A stretch of 64,000 nt of DNA, taken from positions 18,071 to 82,070 of the forward strand of contig NZ_JAHXDN010000011.1 in NCBI RefSeq assembly GCF_019375555.1, in the 5' to 3' direction. Below are positions 51,612 through 60,792 of this stretch, one piece after another (position 1 is the first letter of the stretch; every line of letters starts with the position of its first letter). A program made the position numbers and the translations under genes. Below the pieces are notes generated by a model. The model searched no databases. It saw only the letters and a list, made by a program, of their open reading frames with translations, and had not been told where the DNA came from. This DNA comes from Roseobacter insulae. Lineage in GTDB: Bacteria; Pseudomonadota; Alphaproteobacteria; Rhodobacterales; Rhodobacteraceae.

Positions 51612-53165
51612 TTGGAAAACAACACCACGTCCATGATCAAGGTACTGGCAAGCGCCTTCCTGATCACCTTTGGGTTTTTCTTTCTACAAGGCCGCGCCGG
51701 GTTCAGCCTCGCCGATGAAGGTTTCCTTTGGTACGGCGTGCAACGCGTGCTGAACGGTGAGGTTCCGATACGGGACTTCATGTCCTATGACCCGGGCCGG
51801 TATTACTGGTCTGCGTGGTATGCCCTGCTTTCGGGGGATCATGGCATCATGGGTGTCAGGATGGCCGCGGCAATTTTCCAAGCAATCGGGATGTTCGTGG
51901 CACTGATCTTGATTGTCCGCTCAACGGATCCGGAAAGCAGGTACAAAACGGTTTTTTGGGGCCTTTCAGCGCTGATACTGATCCTGTGGATGCTGCCACG
52001 ACACAAGGTGTTTGACATCTCCCTATCCATTATGCTGGTCGGCGGTCTTGCCTATATGATCGCCAATCCTGTTCCCAGACGGTGTCTGTTGGCTGGTATT
52101 GGTGTTGGCCTGGTGGCTGTTTTTGGCCGTAACCACGGTGTTTATGGTGCCGCCGCCAGTCTCGCCATCCTTTTATGGATGATGATCGGTGCCTCTTTTC
52201 AGGATGTGGTCTTGAAACGGTTCGTGCCCTGGGGTGTGGGGGTTGTGATCGGTTTTCTGCCGACCTTCGTGATGGCCATGGTCCTGCCCGGGTTTGCGGC
52301 AGCCTTCTGGAACAGCATCCTGATGCTGTTTGAACAGAAGGCAACGAACCTGCCCCTGCCGATACCCTGGCCATGGGATGCGTCCTTTCAGACAGGATCG
52401 TTCAAGGACGTTTTTCGAGACATCCTGATTGGGGTCTTTTTTTTGTCCCTGCCTCTTTTCGGACTGGCTTCTATTGTGTGGGTGACACGGCAGGTTAAGA
52501 AAAATCAACCGGTCCAGCCAGCTCTGGTGGCAGCGGCATTTCTGACACTGCCTTATGCGCATTACGCTTTTTCCCGCGCAGATGTATCACATCTTGCTCA
52601 GGGGATTTTCCCGTTTCTGATTGGCGCATTGATACTTGTTTCCTCTCTATCAGGCAAAAAGCGGCTCTATCTCGGGGGTATTTTACTGATTGCCTCTCTG
52701 ATGATCACGCTGTCGCAGCACCCCGGATGGTTTTGCCGCAAAGCCGACAGATGTGTAGACGTTGACGTATCGGGCAGCACCCTCAGGGTCCCCTCCGGCG
52801 AAGCCAGTAATATCGCGTTGATCCGAAGCATTACCGCCGACCACGCGGCGGGCGGCAAATCGTTTATCGTCACCCCACTCTGGCCGGGCGCATATGCTCT
52901 TATGGAACGCAAATCTCCAGTGTGGGAAATTTATGCTCTGTTTCCAAAATCCGAAGCCTTTGAACAGGCCGAGATTGAGCGGATCATTGCATCTGATCCC
53001 GGATATGCCCTTATTTTGGATGTGGCTCTCGATGGGCAAGACGCGCTACGCTTTCGCAACACACATCCTCTGATGCACCGGTACATTCAGGAAAATTTCG
53101 AGCTGGTCGAAGTCTCGCCCAATCCTGCTCTTCAACTTTATGTCTCGAAAGACGCAACCCCATGA
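51612..53165 (+). CDS. polytopic membrane protein, probable GT-C glycosyltransferase
   Basis: 517 residues with about ten hydrophobic segments. The first periplasmic loop holds [17 protein letters not shown] followed by [14 protein letters not shown], which matches the acidic D-E motif region of GT-C/ArnT-like enzymes. The C-terminal ~130 residues are soluble. It should transfer a sugar from polyprenyl phosphate to a glycan in the periplasm. TTG at 51612 is used; ATG at 51633 is possible. It overlaps the WbqC gene by ATGA and begins a seven-gene coupled operon that also encodes GtrB-like and GtrA-like proteins, which would make and flip its donor. Confidence 0.65.
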   Translation: MENNTTSMIKVLASAFLITFGFFFLQGRAGFSLADEGFLWYGVQRVLNGEVPIRDFMSYDPGRYYWSAWYALLSGDHGIMGVRMAAAIFQAIGMFVALILIVRSTDPESRYKTVFWGLSALILILWMLPRHKVFDISLSIMLVGGLAYMIANPVPRRCLLAGIGVGLVAVFGRNHGVYGAAASLAILLWMMIGASFQDVVLKRFVPWGVGVVIGFLPTFVMAMVLPGFAAAFWNSILMLFEQKATNLPLPIPWPWDASFQTGSFKDVFRDILIGVFFLSLPLFGLASIVWVTRQVKKNQPVQPALVAAAFLTLPYAHYAFSRADVSHLAQGIFPFLIGALILVSSLSGKKRLYLGGILLIASLMITLSQHPGWFCRKADRCVDVDVSGSTLRVPSGEASNIALIRSITADHAAGGKSFIVTPLWPGAYALMERKSPVWEIYALFPKSEAFEQAEIERIIASDPGYALILDVALDGQDALRFRNTHPLMHRYIQENFELVEVSPNPALQLYVSKDATP

Positions 53166-53854
53166 AACGCGTAGCCATTGTGCAGTCCAACTACATTCCC
53201 TGGAAAGGGTATTTTGACATGATCGCCGCTGTCGACGAGTTCATTCTATACGACGACATGCAGTATACCCGCCGGGACTGGCGTAACCGCAACAAGATCA
53301 AGACCCCCCAGGGGTCCCAGTGGATCACTGTGCCGGTGCTGGTGAAAGGAAAATACCATCAGAAAATCCATGAGACACAGATCGATGGCATGGATTGGGC
53401 CGCAGCGCATTGGAAATCGATCGATCTGAACTATCGCCGCGCCCCGCATTTCGAAGACATCGCCAATTGGGTGCAGCCTTTGTACCTGTCCTCTTCCTAC
53501 GAATGGCTCTCGGAGTTGAACCGGCGCTTCATCGAGGAGATCTGCGGGTATCTCGGAATTAATACCGTTATCTCGACCTCTCGCGACTATGACCTGATTG
53601 ACGGCAAGACCGAACGTCTGGCGGATTTGAGCGTCAAGGCAGGTGCCACCGAATACGTGTCGGGGCCGGCGGCAAAAGACTATGTCGAAGCCGATGTTTT
53701 CGACCAGTATGGTGTGAAACTGTCCTGGTTCGACTACGATGGCTATCCGCAATATCCCCAACAGTGGGGCGACTTCGATCATGCGGTTACGATACTCGAT
53801 CTGCTTATGAATTGCGGCAAGGAGGCCCCGAAGTACATGAGGTGTGTCTTGTGA
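53162..53854 (+). CDS. WbqC family protein
   Basis: 230 residues matching the WbqC-like family: [62 protein letters not shown] and [20 protein letters not shown], then [20 protein letters not shown] and [11 protein letters not shown]. The family occurs in O-antigen and capsule loci next to aminosugar genes. Its exact reaction is not established, but it is suspected to be an acyl- or amino-sugar modifying enzyme. It is coupled on both sides (ATGA with the GT-C gene, GTGA with the GT2 gene). Confidence 0.87.
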   Translation: MKRVAIVQSNYIPWKGYFDMIAAVDEFILYDDMQYTRRDWRNRNKIKTPQGSQWITVPVLVKGKYHQKIHETQIDGMDWAAAHWKSIDLNYRRAPHFEDIANWVQPLYLSSSYEWLSELNRRFIEEICGYLGINTVISTSRDYDLIDGKTERLADLSVKAGATEYVSGPAAKDYVEADVFDQYGVKLSWFDYDGYPQYPQQWGDFDHAVTILDLLMNCGKEAPKYMRCVL

Positions 53855-54780
53855 AGCTTTCTGTTGTTGCAACACTGTATCAGTCGGAAAATTACATCAG
53901 CGAGTTTTGTCGGCGGGCGACGAAATCAGCCCGTAGTTTATCCGATGACGACTATGAGATCGTGCTGGTCAATGATGGATCTCCCGACAACAGTCTGCAT
54001 GTCGCAGTAGAAATCACTGAAAAAGACCCTCACATCGTCGTTGTCGATTTGTCGCGGAACTTCGGTCACCACAAGGCCATGATGACAGGGCTTTCTTATG
54101 CCCAGGGGGATCAGGTGTTCCTGGTTGACAGTGATCTGGAAGAAGATCCTGAATTGGTTGAGACCTTCTCGAAACAGATGCGCGATGAAGGCTGCGACGT
54201 TGTTTACGGTGTGCAGCAGCGCAGGAAGGGCAACTGGTTCGAGCGTTGGAGCGGGCGGTGGTTCTACAGCCTGTTCAAAACGCTGACCGGCCTGACACTG
54301 CCAGAAAACGTTGTGACGGCGCGGTTGATGAGCCGACGATATGTGGATGCGCTGCTGAGCCACAGGGAGCGTGAAGTCTTCATGGCCGGGCTGTGGCACA
54401 TCACAGGCTTTGATCAACGACCTCACGCCATCAAGAAACACAGCACAAGCACAACAACATATACGCTGCGCAAGAAGATGTCGGTGCTGGTGAACTCGGT
54501 CACCTCCTTCAGCAACGCGCCTCTGGTGGGGATTTTCTATATCGGGCTGAGCATCTCGACGCTTGCTCTGTGCTATATCGTCTATCTGGTCGTATACAGG
54601 GTCTTTCTGGCAACCCCCTTGAGCGGGTGGACATCCGTGATGGCATCGATCTGGTTGATTGGCGGGATGATCATCTCCTTTATCGGCATTGTCGGCATTT
54701 ATCTCTCGAAAATCTTTTCGGAGACCAAACAACGTCCCTACACAATCATAAGGCAGGTTTATGGGCACCGACAAAACTGA
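53851..54780 (+). CDS. polyprenyl-phosphate glycosyltransferase (GtrB-like GT2)
   Basis: 309 residues from GTG at 53851, which overlaps the WbqC stop (GTGA). The longer frame from 53764 lies inside wbqC and is discarded. GT2 motifs are [59 protein letters not shown] and [12 protein letters not shown]. Two C-terminal membrane helices (about 225-290) follow as in GtrB. It is predicted to charge undecaprenyl phosphate with a sugar. With the GT-C protein and GtrA of the same operon it forms a GtrABC-like set. Its 3' end overlaps the methyltransferase gene by 20 bases. Confidence 0.87.
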   Translation: MKLSVVATLYQSENYISEFCRRATKSARSLSDDDYEIVLVNDGSPDNSLHVAVEITEKDPHIVVVDLSRNFGHHKAMMTGLSYAQGDQVFLVDSDLEEDPELVETFSKQMRDEGCDVVYGVQQRRKGNWFERWSGRWFYSLFKTLTGLTLPENVVTARLMSRRYVDALLSHREREVFMAGLWHITGFDQRPHAIKKHSTSTTTYTLRKKMSVLVNSVTSFSNAPLVGIFYIGLSISTLALCYIVYLVVYRVFLATPLSGWTSVMASIWLIGGMIISFIGIVGIYLSKIFSETKQRPYTIIRQVYGHRQN

Positions 54781-55393
54781 GCTTCTCAGGGAAATCGCGG
54801 ATTACTACTCCGACAAGCTTGCAGAACATGGTGAAACACCTCAGGGCGTCGATTGGAATGGATCGGACAGTCAGGTTCTTCGATTTGAACAACTCAGCAA
54901 GGTCATTGCCGATGAAGATACCCCTTTTTCCATAATGGACCTTGGGTGTGGATACGGCGCGCTCTACGAGTTTCTGTCGCCCAAATATCCGCAGATGTCC
55001 TATCTCGGGCTCGATGTGAGTGAGATCATGGTAGAGGCCGCCAAGGCCCGCTACGCGCATCCGGACCGGGTGGACTTCCTCTGCGCTTCCCAACCCGACC
55101 GTGTCAGCGACTACTGTGTCGCAAGTGGTATTTTCAACGTTCGGCAAAACCGCACGGATGCGGAGTGGGGGGCGTTTTTGGAAAACACCCTGGATATGAT
55201 CCATGAAAGCAGCGCGCGAGGCTTCGCCTTCAATTGTCTGACGGCCTATTCCGACGCGGATAAAAAGCGCGGTTATCTGTACTATGCGGATCCCTGTTGG
55301 CTCTTTGATCTTTGCAAGCGCAAGTATGCGCGTAATATCGCCGTGCTGCATGACTACGGGCTCTATGAATTCACGATATTGGTAAGGAAGTAG
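54761..55393 (+). CDS. class I SAM-dependent methyltransferase
   Basis: 210 residues. The SAM-binding motif I is IMDLGCGYGALYEFL, followed by YLGLDVSEIMVEAAKARY (acidic ribose-binding loop) and the motif near VASGIFNVRQNR. YYADPCWLFDLCKRKYARNIAVLHDYGLYEFTILVRK forms the end. The location in a glycan operon suggests O-methylation of a sugar, which is inference. AAGGCAGG precedes ATG. It overlaps the GT2 gene and is followed 2 bases later by the acyltransferase. Confidence 0.82.
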   Translation: MGTDKTELLREIADYYSDKLAEHGETPQGVDWNGSDSQVLRFEQLSKVIADEDTPFSIMDLGCGYGALYEFLSPKYPQMSYLGLDVSEIMVEAAKARYAHPDRVDFLCASQPDRVSDYCVASGIFNVRQNRTDAEWGAFLENTLDMIHESSARGFAFNCLTAYSDADKKRGYLYYADPCWLFDLCKRKYARNIAVLHDYGLYEFTILVRK

Positions 55394-55395
55394 AC

Positions 55396-56058
55396 ATGAA
55401 GAAACTGGTGATCTTCGGGGCCGGCGATATCGCTGAGTTGGCACATTACTACTTCACGACGGATACCGATTATTCGGTGGTCGCTTTTTGTGTGGATGCG
55501 CAGTTCATCAAGGAAGACAAGTTCTGTGATTTACCGGTCGTGCCCTTCGAAGACCTGTCCGAGCACTATCCCAGCGCAACGCATGACATGTTCATCGCCT
55601 TGAGCTACGCGAAACTGAACGCCCTTCGGAAAACCAAATTCGATGACGCCCGGGAGAAAGGCTATGCGCTGGCCAGCTATGTCAGCTCGAAGGCATCTGT
55701 TCTCAATCAGGGAAACATTGGTGCAAACGCCTTCATTCTGGAAGACAACACCGTGCAGCCCTTTGTGACGATCGGCGACAATGTCACCCTGTGGAGCGGG
55801 AACCATATCGGGCATCATTCCGTGATCTCGGACCATACATTCATCTCATCCCACGTGGTCGTCTCCGGTGGGGTGAAGATCGGCGAACGGTGCTTTATCG
55901 GTGTGAACGCAACGTTGCGGGATCACATCGAAATCGGTGACAAATGTGTTATTGGCGCCGGAGCCCTGTTGCTGGCAGATGCAGAACCCGAAGGCGTCTA
56001 CCTCGGGACAGCAACAGACCGGGCACGTGTTCCAAGCACGCGGCTAAGAGGCATATAA
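55396..56058 (+). CDS. NeuD-like sugar O/N-acyltransferase (left-handed beta-helix)
   Basis: 220 residues. The N-terminal Rossmann-like domain begins KLVIFGAGDIAELAHYYF. From about residue 95 hexapeptide repeats form a left-handed beta-helix: the NIGANAFILEDNTVQP run, NHIGHHSVISD with the likely catalytic His, GGVKIGERCFIGVNATLRD and IEIGDKCVIGAGALLL. This is the NeuD/PglD/VioB type. With the WecE-like aminotransferase at 57394-58539 and RmlAB it could acylate dTDP-4-amino-4,6-dideoxyhexose. AAGGAAG precedes ATG. Its TAA shares a base with the next ATG (TAATG). Confidence 0.85.
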   Translation: MKKLVIFGAGDIAELAHYYFTTDTDYSVVAFCVDAQFIKEDKFCDLPVVPFEDLSEHYPSATHDMFIALSYAKLNALRKTKFDDAREKGYALASYVSSKASVLNQGNIGANAFILEDNTVQPFVTIGDNVTLWSGNHIGHHSVISDHTFISSHVVVSGGVKIGERCFIGVNATLRDHIEIGDKCVIGAGALLLADAEPEGVYLGTATDRARVPSTRLRGI

Positions 56059-56975
56059 TGCCTAAATGGGAGAAGCTCGGACGCCTTTTCGACCCAAAAC
56101 CGAACCACCACCCCAAACTGACATCGCATGCAGCAAACCCATTGCCGGTGCATCTGAAAAACGACGTCTATCGCATTTTCTTCAGCGGGCGTGATGCAAC
56201 CAACCGTTCTTCCGTGGGGGCCGTGGATATTGACATCATAAGGCGCGAAATCGTGACAGAGCATTCCGAGCCGTTCTTTGAGCATGGCCCCGCTGGCAGC
56301 TTTTACGCAGATGGTGTGAGCATCGGGAACTGCTACACCGCCGGCGGCGGGAGATACATGCTCTTCATGGGGTGGCAGGCCCCAAAAAACAGTCACTGGC
56401 GCGGCGATATCGGGCGTCTGGAGGTACTGGACGACCTCACATTGAAGCTTGATCGCCCGTCGCCCTTCATGGGCGCAACGCCGGAAGATCCCATCAGCCT
56501 GTCCTATCCTTGGGTGATGCAACACGGTGAAGGTGATTATGCCATGTGGTACGGGTCCACAATATCATGGCAAACCGAGACAGCGGAGATGCTGCATGTC
56601 ATCAAGGGAGCAACCTCGAAAGACGGACATGAATGGGCAAGGCACGGATTGGCTGTCCCCTATGAACTGGGCGTGGCACAGGCTTTCTCGCGACCGAGCG
56701 TGGTACGGAACAGCAACGGCACCTATGACATGTGGTTCTCCTACAGAAGTGGCACAGGAGAGAGTTATCGCATCGGATATGCCAGCAGCGTGGACGGCAA
56801 GACCTGGCGGCTGGATCTTGAAAACACGGGAATTGATGTCTCACAGCATGGATGGGACCGGGACATGATCGAATATCCCTTCGTGTTTGACCACGCGGGA
56901 CAAAGGTTCATGCTCTATAACGGAAACGGCTATGGCAAGACAGGTTTCGGCTTGGCCGCAATGGCAGACGCCTGA
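56058..56975 (+). CDS. glycoside hydrolase family 43-like five-bladed propeller protein
   Basis: 305 residues. Repeated blade-type segments are visible: VYRIFFSGRDATNRSSVGAV, GRYMLFMGWQAPKNSHWRG, DYAMWYGSTISWQ, GTYDMWFSYRSGTGESYRIG and RFMLYNGNGYGKTGFG. They follow the YxMWYSG-type repeat of GH43/GH32/GH68-like propellers. No signal peptide is present, so it acts in the cytoplasm and may be a transferase or binding protein rather than a secreted hydrolase. The catalytic acid residues were not assigned. The start ATG at 56058 overlaps the acyltransferase stop. Confidence 0.72.
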   Translation: MPKWEKLGRLFDPKPNHHPKLTSHAANPLPVHLKNDVYRIFFSGRDATNRSSVGAVDIDIIRREIVTEHSEPFFEHGPAGSFYADGVSIGNCYTAGGGRYMLFMGWQAPKNSHWRGDIGRLEVLDDLTLKLDRPSPFMGATPEDPISLSYPWVMQHGEGDYAMWYGSTISWQTETAEMLHVIKGATSKDGHEWARHGLAVPYELGVAQAFSRPSVVRNSNGTYDMWFSYRSGTGESYRIGYASSVDGKTWRLDLENTGIDVSQHGWDRDMIEYPFVFDHAGQRFMLYNGNGYGKTGFGLAAMADA

Positions 56976-56976
56976 C

Positions 56977-57405
56977 GTGGCCACACAACGCAAGCTCAAC
57001 CTGTTGGCCCGGCAATTGTTCAGCTATGCGTTTGTCGGCATCGCCAGCAACCTCGCCGGGTATCTGGCCTATCTTCTGATCACGGGTCTGTGGTTGCCCC
57101 CCAAACTCGCCATGTCGATACTCTATGCCGTCGGCGCGACTGTCGGGTACTTTGGCAATAAAAAGCTGACCTTCTCCCACTCAGCCGATGTCATGGGATC
57201 GGCGCTGCGCTATGTTATTGCACATCTGATCGGCTATGGGATCAATCTGACCCTTCTCATCATCTTCGTTGACCAGCTTGGGTATCCGCATCAGTGGGTG
57301 CAGGCGATCGCCATATTCTGCGTTGCGGGGTATCTCTTTGTTGCTTTCAAGTTTTTTGTTTTCCCTTCCCGCCAGTCGGCACCGCGCGGGAAATCAAACC
57401 AATAG
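56977..57405 (+). CDS. GtrA family membrane protein
   Basis: About 142 residues from a GTG one base after the previous stop; an ATG at 56932 is the alternative. Four hydrophobic helices and the GtrA pattern are present: FSYAFVGIASNLAGYLAYLL, AVGATVGYFGNKKLTF (typical N-x-x-x-TF), YVIAHLIGYGINLTLLII and FVAFKFFVF at the end. GtrA proteins are thought to flip undecaprenyl-phosphate-linked sugars made by GtrB. It is the last gene of the seven-gene operon. Its 3' end overlaps the convergent aminotransferase gene by 12 bases. Confidence 0.88.
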   Translation: MATQRKLNLLARQLFSYAFVGIASNLAGYLAYLLITGLWLPPKLAMSILYAVGATVGYFGNKKLTFSHSADVMGSALRYVIAHLIGYGINLTLLIIFVDQLGYPHQWVQAIAIFCVAGYLFVAFKFFVFPSRQSAPRGKSNQ

Positions 57406-58539
57406 CTGATGCAGAATGTCGATCACTCCATCCTGCTGCTCCTTGGACAGCCCATACCACAATGGCAGGCGGATCAATCTCTCGGACTGTCTGTCGGTGA
57501 CCTCCAATGTGCCGCTGGTCTTGCCGAATTTCCGCCCCGCCGGAGAGGAATGCAGCGGCACATAGTGAAAGACCGAGGAAACTCCCCTGGCCTTCAGTTG
57601 GTCGAGCACCTCTGATCTGTCGAACCTCGGCGCCAGCAGAACGTAATACATATGGGCATTGTGCTCACAGTGATCCGGCACCACGGGTCGGCGCAGCATA
57701 CCGCTGGCCTCCAGCGGCGCCAGCATCTCGTGGTAGCGGTCCCATATCGCCAGCCTGTTCAGGGTGATCTGCCGCGCCTCTTCCAGTTGCCCCCACAGGA
57801 AGGCCGCGACCAGCTCTCCGGGCAGGAAAGAGGAACCGATTTCCTGCCAGGTGTATTTGTCGACCTGACCACGGAAAAACTGACTGCGGTTCGTTCCCTT
57901 TTCCCGAATGATCTCCGCGCGCAGCCTCAGATCGGGATCATTGATCAGCAAGGCGCCGCCCTCGCCGGAAATCAGGTTCTTCGTCTCGTGAAAACTCAGC
58001 GCACCCAGACTGCCGATGCTGCCGAGAGGGCGCCCCTTGTAATTCGACATCATGCCTTGCGCCGCATCTTCGACAACATGCAGATCATGCCGTTTCGCGA
58101 TGTCCAGAATGACATCCATTTCGCAGGATATACCAGCGTAATGCACCGGCACGATCGCCCTGGTTTTTTGCGTTATCGCCGCCTCAATCAGCGTTTCATC
58201 CAGATTAAGCGTATCAGCGCGAATATCGACAAAAACCGGCACCCCGCCCCGCAGCGCGAAGGCATTCGCCGTGGAGACGAAGGTATAAGATGGCATGATG
58301 ATCTCATCGCCGGGCGCGATATCCAGAAGCAACGCAAACATCTCCAACGCTGCCGTGCAGGAATGGGTCAGAAGCGCCTTGCTACAGCCTGTGTTGTTCT
58401 CAAGCCAGGCGTGGCACTTCTTGGTGAAGGGACCATCGCCGGCGAGGCTGCCATTTGCATGGGCCTGAGCGATGTAATGCAGTTCCTTGCCGGTCATATG
58501 CGGCCAGTTGAACGGTAGAATATCAGTCTTGCTGGTCAT
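57394..58539 (-). CDS. dTDP-4-amino-4,6-dideoxygalactose transaminase (WecE/RffA-like)
   Basis: 381 residues from ATG at 58539, which overlaps the preceding stop (ATGA). PFNWPHMTGKELHYIAQAHA with GSLAGDGPFTKKCHAWLE is the WecE-type N-terminus. It has the DEIIMPSYTFVSTANAF strand, VVEDAAQGMMSNYKG, and the PLP lysine in SFHETKNLISGEGGAL. RSQFFRGQVDKYTWQEIGSSFLP also fits DegT/WecE enzymes. The substrate is expected to be dTDP-4-keto-6-deoxyglucose from RmlB, giving Fuc4N or Qui4N. It is the last gene of a four-gene minus-strand operon. Confidence 0.88.
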   Translation of the reverse strand: MTSKTDILPFNWPHMTGKELHYIAQAHANGSLAGDGPFTKKCHAWLENNTGCSKALLTHSCTAALEMFALLLDIAPGDEIIMPSYTFVSTANAFALRGGVPVFVDIRADTLNLDETLIEAAITQKTRAIVPVHYAGISCEMDVILDIAKRHDLHVVEDAAQGMMSNYKGRPLGSIGSLGALSFHETKNLISGEGGALLINDPDLRLRAEIIREKGTNRSQFFRGQVDKYTWQEIGSSFLPGELVAAFLWGQLEEARQITLNRLAIWDRYHEMLAPLEASGMLRRPVVPDHCEHNAHMYYVLLAPRFDRSEVLDQLKARGVSSVFHYVPLHSSPAGRKFGKTSGTLEVTDRQSERLIRLPLWYGLSKEQQDGVIDILHQLLV

Positions 58540-60788
58540 GTACTCTTCAGCCCGGCCTTTCGTTTCTTGATCAATTGCGCAACCATCAGGGCGCTCAACA
58601 GCGCGCCCCAAAATACGTTCGACACCCAAGCGTGTCGGGTAAACGGCTCGAAGCTTAGACGAATATGTGTCGCCCCTTTGGGAATGTCGACGCCCTGATA
58701 TACCCCGTTCACTTCAACCGTTCCGACCGGTTGCCAGTTTTGATCAACCCGTGCAAACCCTTTCCAGTCGGAATGGAATCTCTGGCTCAGGACCAGCATT
58801 GACTTGCGCGCCGACGCGATCCGGAATTCCAGCAGGTCGCCCTGGTCGAGACTGACTGTGACGGGCTTGTGGCGTTGCGCCGCTCTGAAGTCGACGAGAC
58901 CAATCTGCGGCACCCCGGGATCGGGGGACGTATGGAACACTTGCATACCAGTGTGCATGCGTGCTTTGACCCTGTGAAGGTGCACGCCTACTTCAGAGCC
59001 CAACGGTTCGAGGTTCGGATGGCTTATCTCGGCCGGGGCCAGCACAAGACCGATGTTGCTCATCCAGAAATCAAGACTTCCATAATCCGGGGAAATGGCC
59101 GTATTCCGCCGCCCGTAGGTTTGCATCTCACCCCCCAGGCGCTCTATCAGCGCATGGTATCGCCGGGACGACAGGCTGTTGTAAGTGTGGATCGATGCAA
59201 GCCCCAAGCCCGCCGTCAGATTCGGCGGAAAAACATGAATGTCTGACGACACAATTGCAAAGCGCGATCCATCCGGCAGATGGCGCCTGACCTTTTCCGT
59301 CAGAGCAGAGGCTGTCGCAATCCGCGCAGGGTCCTGGCGCAGCATCAAGGGGTAGGACTGAGCCACGAGAGAGACCACAACGGCGGCGATCAGAAAGACC
59401 GGTCTGAGGGTCACGGCATAAAGAAACAGCATCCCCGTCAGAAGCAGAAAGACCGGTAAGGCTTTCCAGCGGATGTTGGTCTCGGTCAAAACCCCCAAAG
59501 CGATGCCAAGCGCCAGGGCAACGAGCCCGCAGATACCCGCGATCCAAGCCAGACGACGGCGCGCGGCGCGGTGCGAGGTGCGCGCAATCACATCCAGACC
59601 AAAAGCCAGCAAGATCGTGAGCGGCAAGATCATACTACCAAAGGGTGTGCTGCGTGACAGGTTGAACCCAAGGTAATGAACGCCAAACACATACAAGGGA
59701 TGCATAAAGGCAAAGAGCAGCATCACGGCAATTGCCAGCCACCAGCCCCATGTTTTCCGAAAGGCGGTCAAACCGCATATCACAACGAAAAACAGAGCAA
59801 GCGGGGTCAGGCTCAACCCGTTGTAGGGCCATGGAAATTGTGAAGACACCGGGTTGCCGAAGAGTTCCGGCACCGTGCTGAGCGCCATGAACTGCACCGC
59901 GTCGGACAGGTTAGACATCTGAGGCAGCACCTGCGTAAAGAATGAGGCATCGGGTTTGAGACGCGCAGACTCCGAAGCAACCTTGAGCAGGTCGATATAG
60001 ACCGGCGCGGCAAGAGCCACCGCGACCATCACAGCAAGCAGCAAGAGCACGAGGAAAACGCTTGCGCTGACGAGCGTTTTTTGACGGCTGGTCATAAAGA
60101 TCGCATAGATAAAAAGAATGTAGCCATGAAAAACAACAGGCTGCGGATAGGCTGTCATCAATAAGCTGTAACAGCTGAAGGCCAGCACACTCCACGTGAG
60201 CGCCTCTGGTTTTTGTGCCAGACGCGTTGTGGCCCACAATGCCCCCGCCGCCCAGCACCAGACCGCTGAAAACATTGGAAACGTCAGCCAGTACATGAAG
60301 ACCGGAGATGCTGCCAAAGTAACGCCCGCTGCCCACCCTGCGATGGGCCGGAGACTTACCTCCCGGGCAAACAGCATCATGAAGAACCCTGCCAGCACGG
60401 TGTTTGACAGGGACAGGATCGTCACCATCCGCCGGGGGTCTTCCGTGATCTGGAAAATGACCCAGCTTGGCAGGTAGACGGGGCTGAAGCCGGATATCTG
60501 GTACAGAGGACGTCCCAGTTCGGACTGTTTTGTCCACAGCGCCACCCACCCAGAGCGGGGCGCCATTATATGCTCCTGAATTTCGGGAATATATGCGCTG
60601 GTATAATCACTGAACTTCCGGTTTTCACGCCGCGCGTCTTCATAGGTTTCATGTGTGAGGCCAACCTCCGCAGCCTGCCGGTGAGGGGCCACGACATCCC
60701 CGGCCAGAAAAGGCAGGAACAGCACAAATACAAAAAGGAAATAACCGAAGACCGCTGCCTTGTAGGTGTCCATAAATCCCGGGGTCAC
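58536..60788 (-). CDS. YfhO-like large membrane protein, probable GT-C glycosyltransferase
   Basis: 750 residues. About 12 hydrophobic segments lie in the first ~510 residues. A soluble C-terminal region of ~210 residues contains a beta-rich domain (VTVSLDQGDLLEFRIASARK, VLSQRFHSDWKGFARVDQNW), and the protein ends in one more membrane helix. The WFPxW/GAxH pattern of YfhO is only loosely matched, but the overall plan and the 'W-K-x-x-VDG-x-x-x-x' type end are similar. YfhO-like proteins are GT-C enzymes that use lipid-linked sugars. GTG at 60788 is chosen, with GGGGAA upstream; ATG at 60773 is an alternative. It overlaps the aminotransferase by ATGA and is 4 bases after the methyltransferase. 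Confidence 0.65.
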   Translation of the reverse strand: MTPGFMDTYKAAVFGYFLFVFVLFLPFLAGDVVAPHRQAAEVGLTHETYEDARRENRKFSDYTSAYIPEIQEHIMAPRSGWVALWTKQSELGRPLYQISGFSPVYLPSWVIFQITEDPRRMVTILSLSNTVLAGFFMMLFAREVSLRPIAGWAAGVTLAASPVFMYWLTFPMFSAVWCWAAGALWATTRLAQKPEALTWSVLAFSCYSLLMTAYPQPVVFHGYILFIYAIFMTSRQKTLVSASVFLVLLLLAVMVAVALAAPVYIDLLKVASESARLKPDASFFTQVLPQMSNLSDAVQFMALSTVPELFGNPVSSQFPWPYNGLSLTPLALFFVVICGLTAFRKTWGWWLAIAVMLLFAFMHPLYVFGVHYLGFNLSRSTPFGSMILPLTILLAFGLDVIARTSHRAARRRLAWIAGICGLVALALGIALGVLTETNIRWKALPVFLLLTGMLFLYAVTLRPVFLIAAVVVSLVAQSYPLMLRQDPARIATASALTEKVRRHLPDGSRFAIVSSDIHVFPPNLTAGLGLASIHTYNSLSSRRYHALIERLGGEMQTYGRRNTAISPDYGSLDFWMSNIGLVLAPAEISHPNLEPLGSEVGVHLHRVKARMHTGMQVFHTSPDPGVPQIGLVDFRAAQRHKPVTVSLDQGDLLEFRIASARKSMLVLSQRFHSDWKGFARVDQNWQPVGTVEVNGVYQGVDIPKGATHIRLSFEPFTRHAWVSNVFWGALLSALMVAQLIKKRKAGLKST

Positions 60789-60792
60789 ATGA

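Noticed and set aside
53764..53850. Longer N-terminus for the GtrB-like GT2 protein
   Set aside because: The extension lies inside wbqC and reads as unrelated sequence. The GTG at 53851 overlapping the wbqC stop gives the family's normal start.
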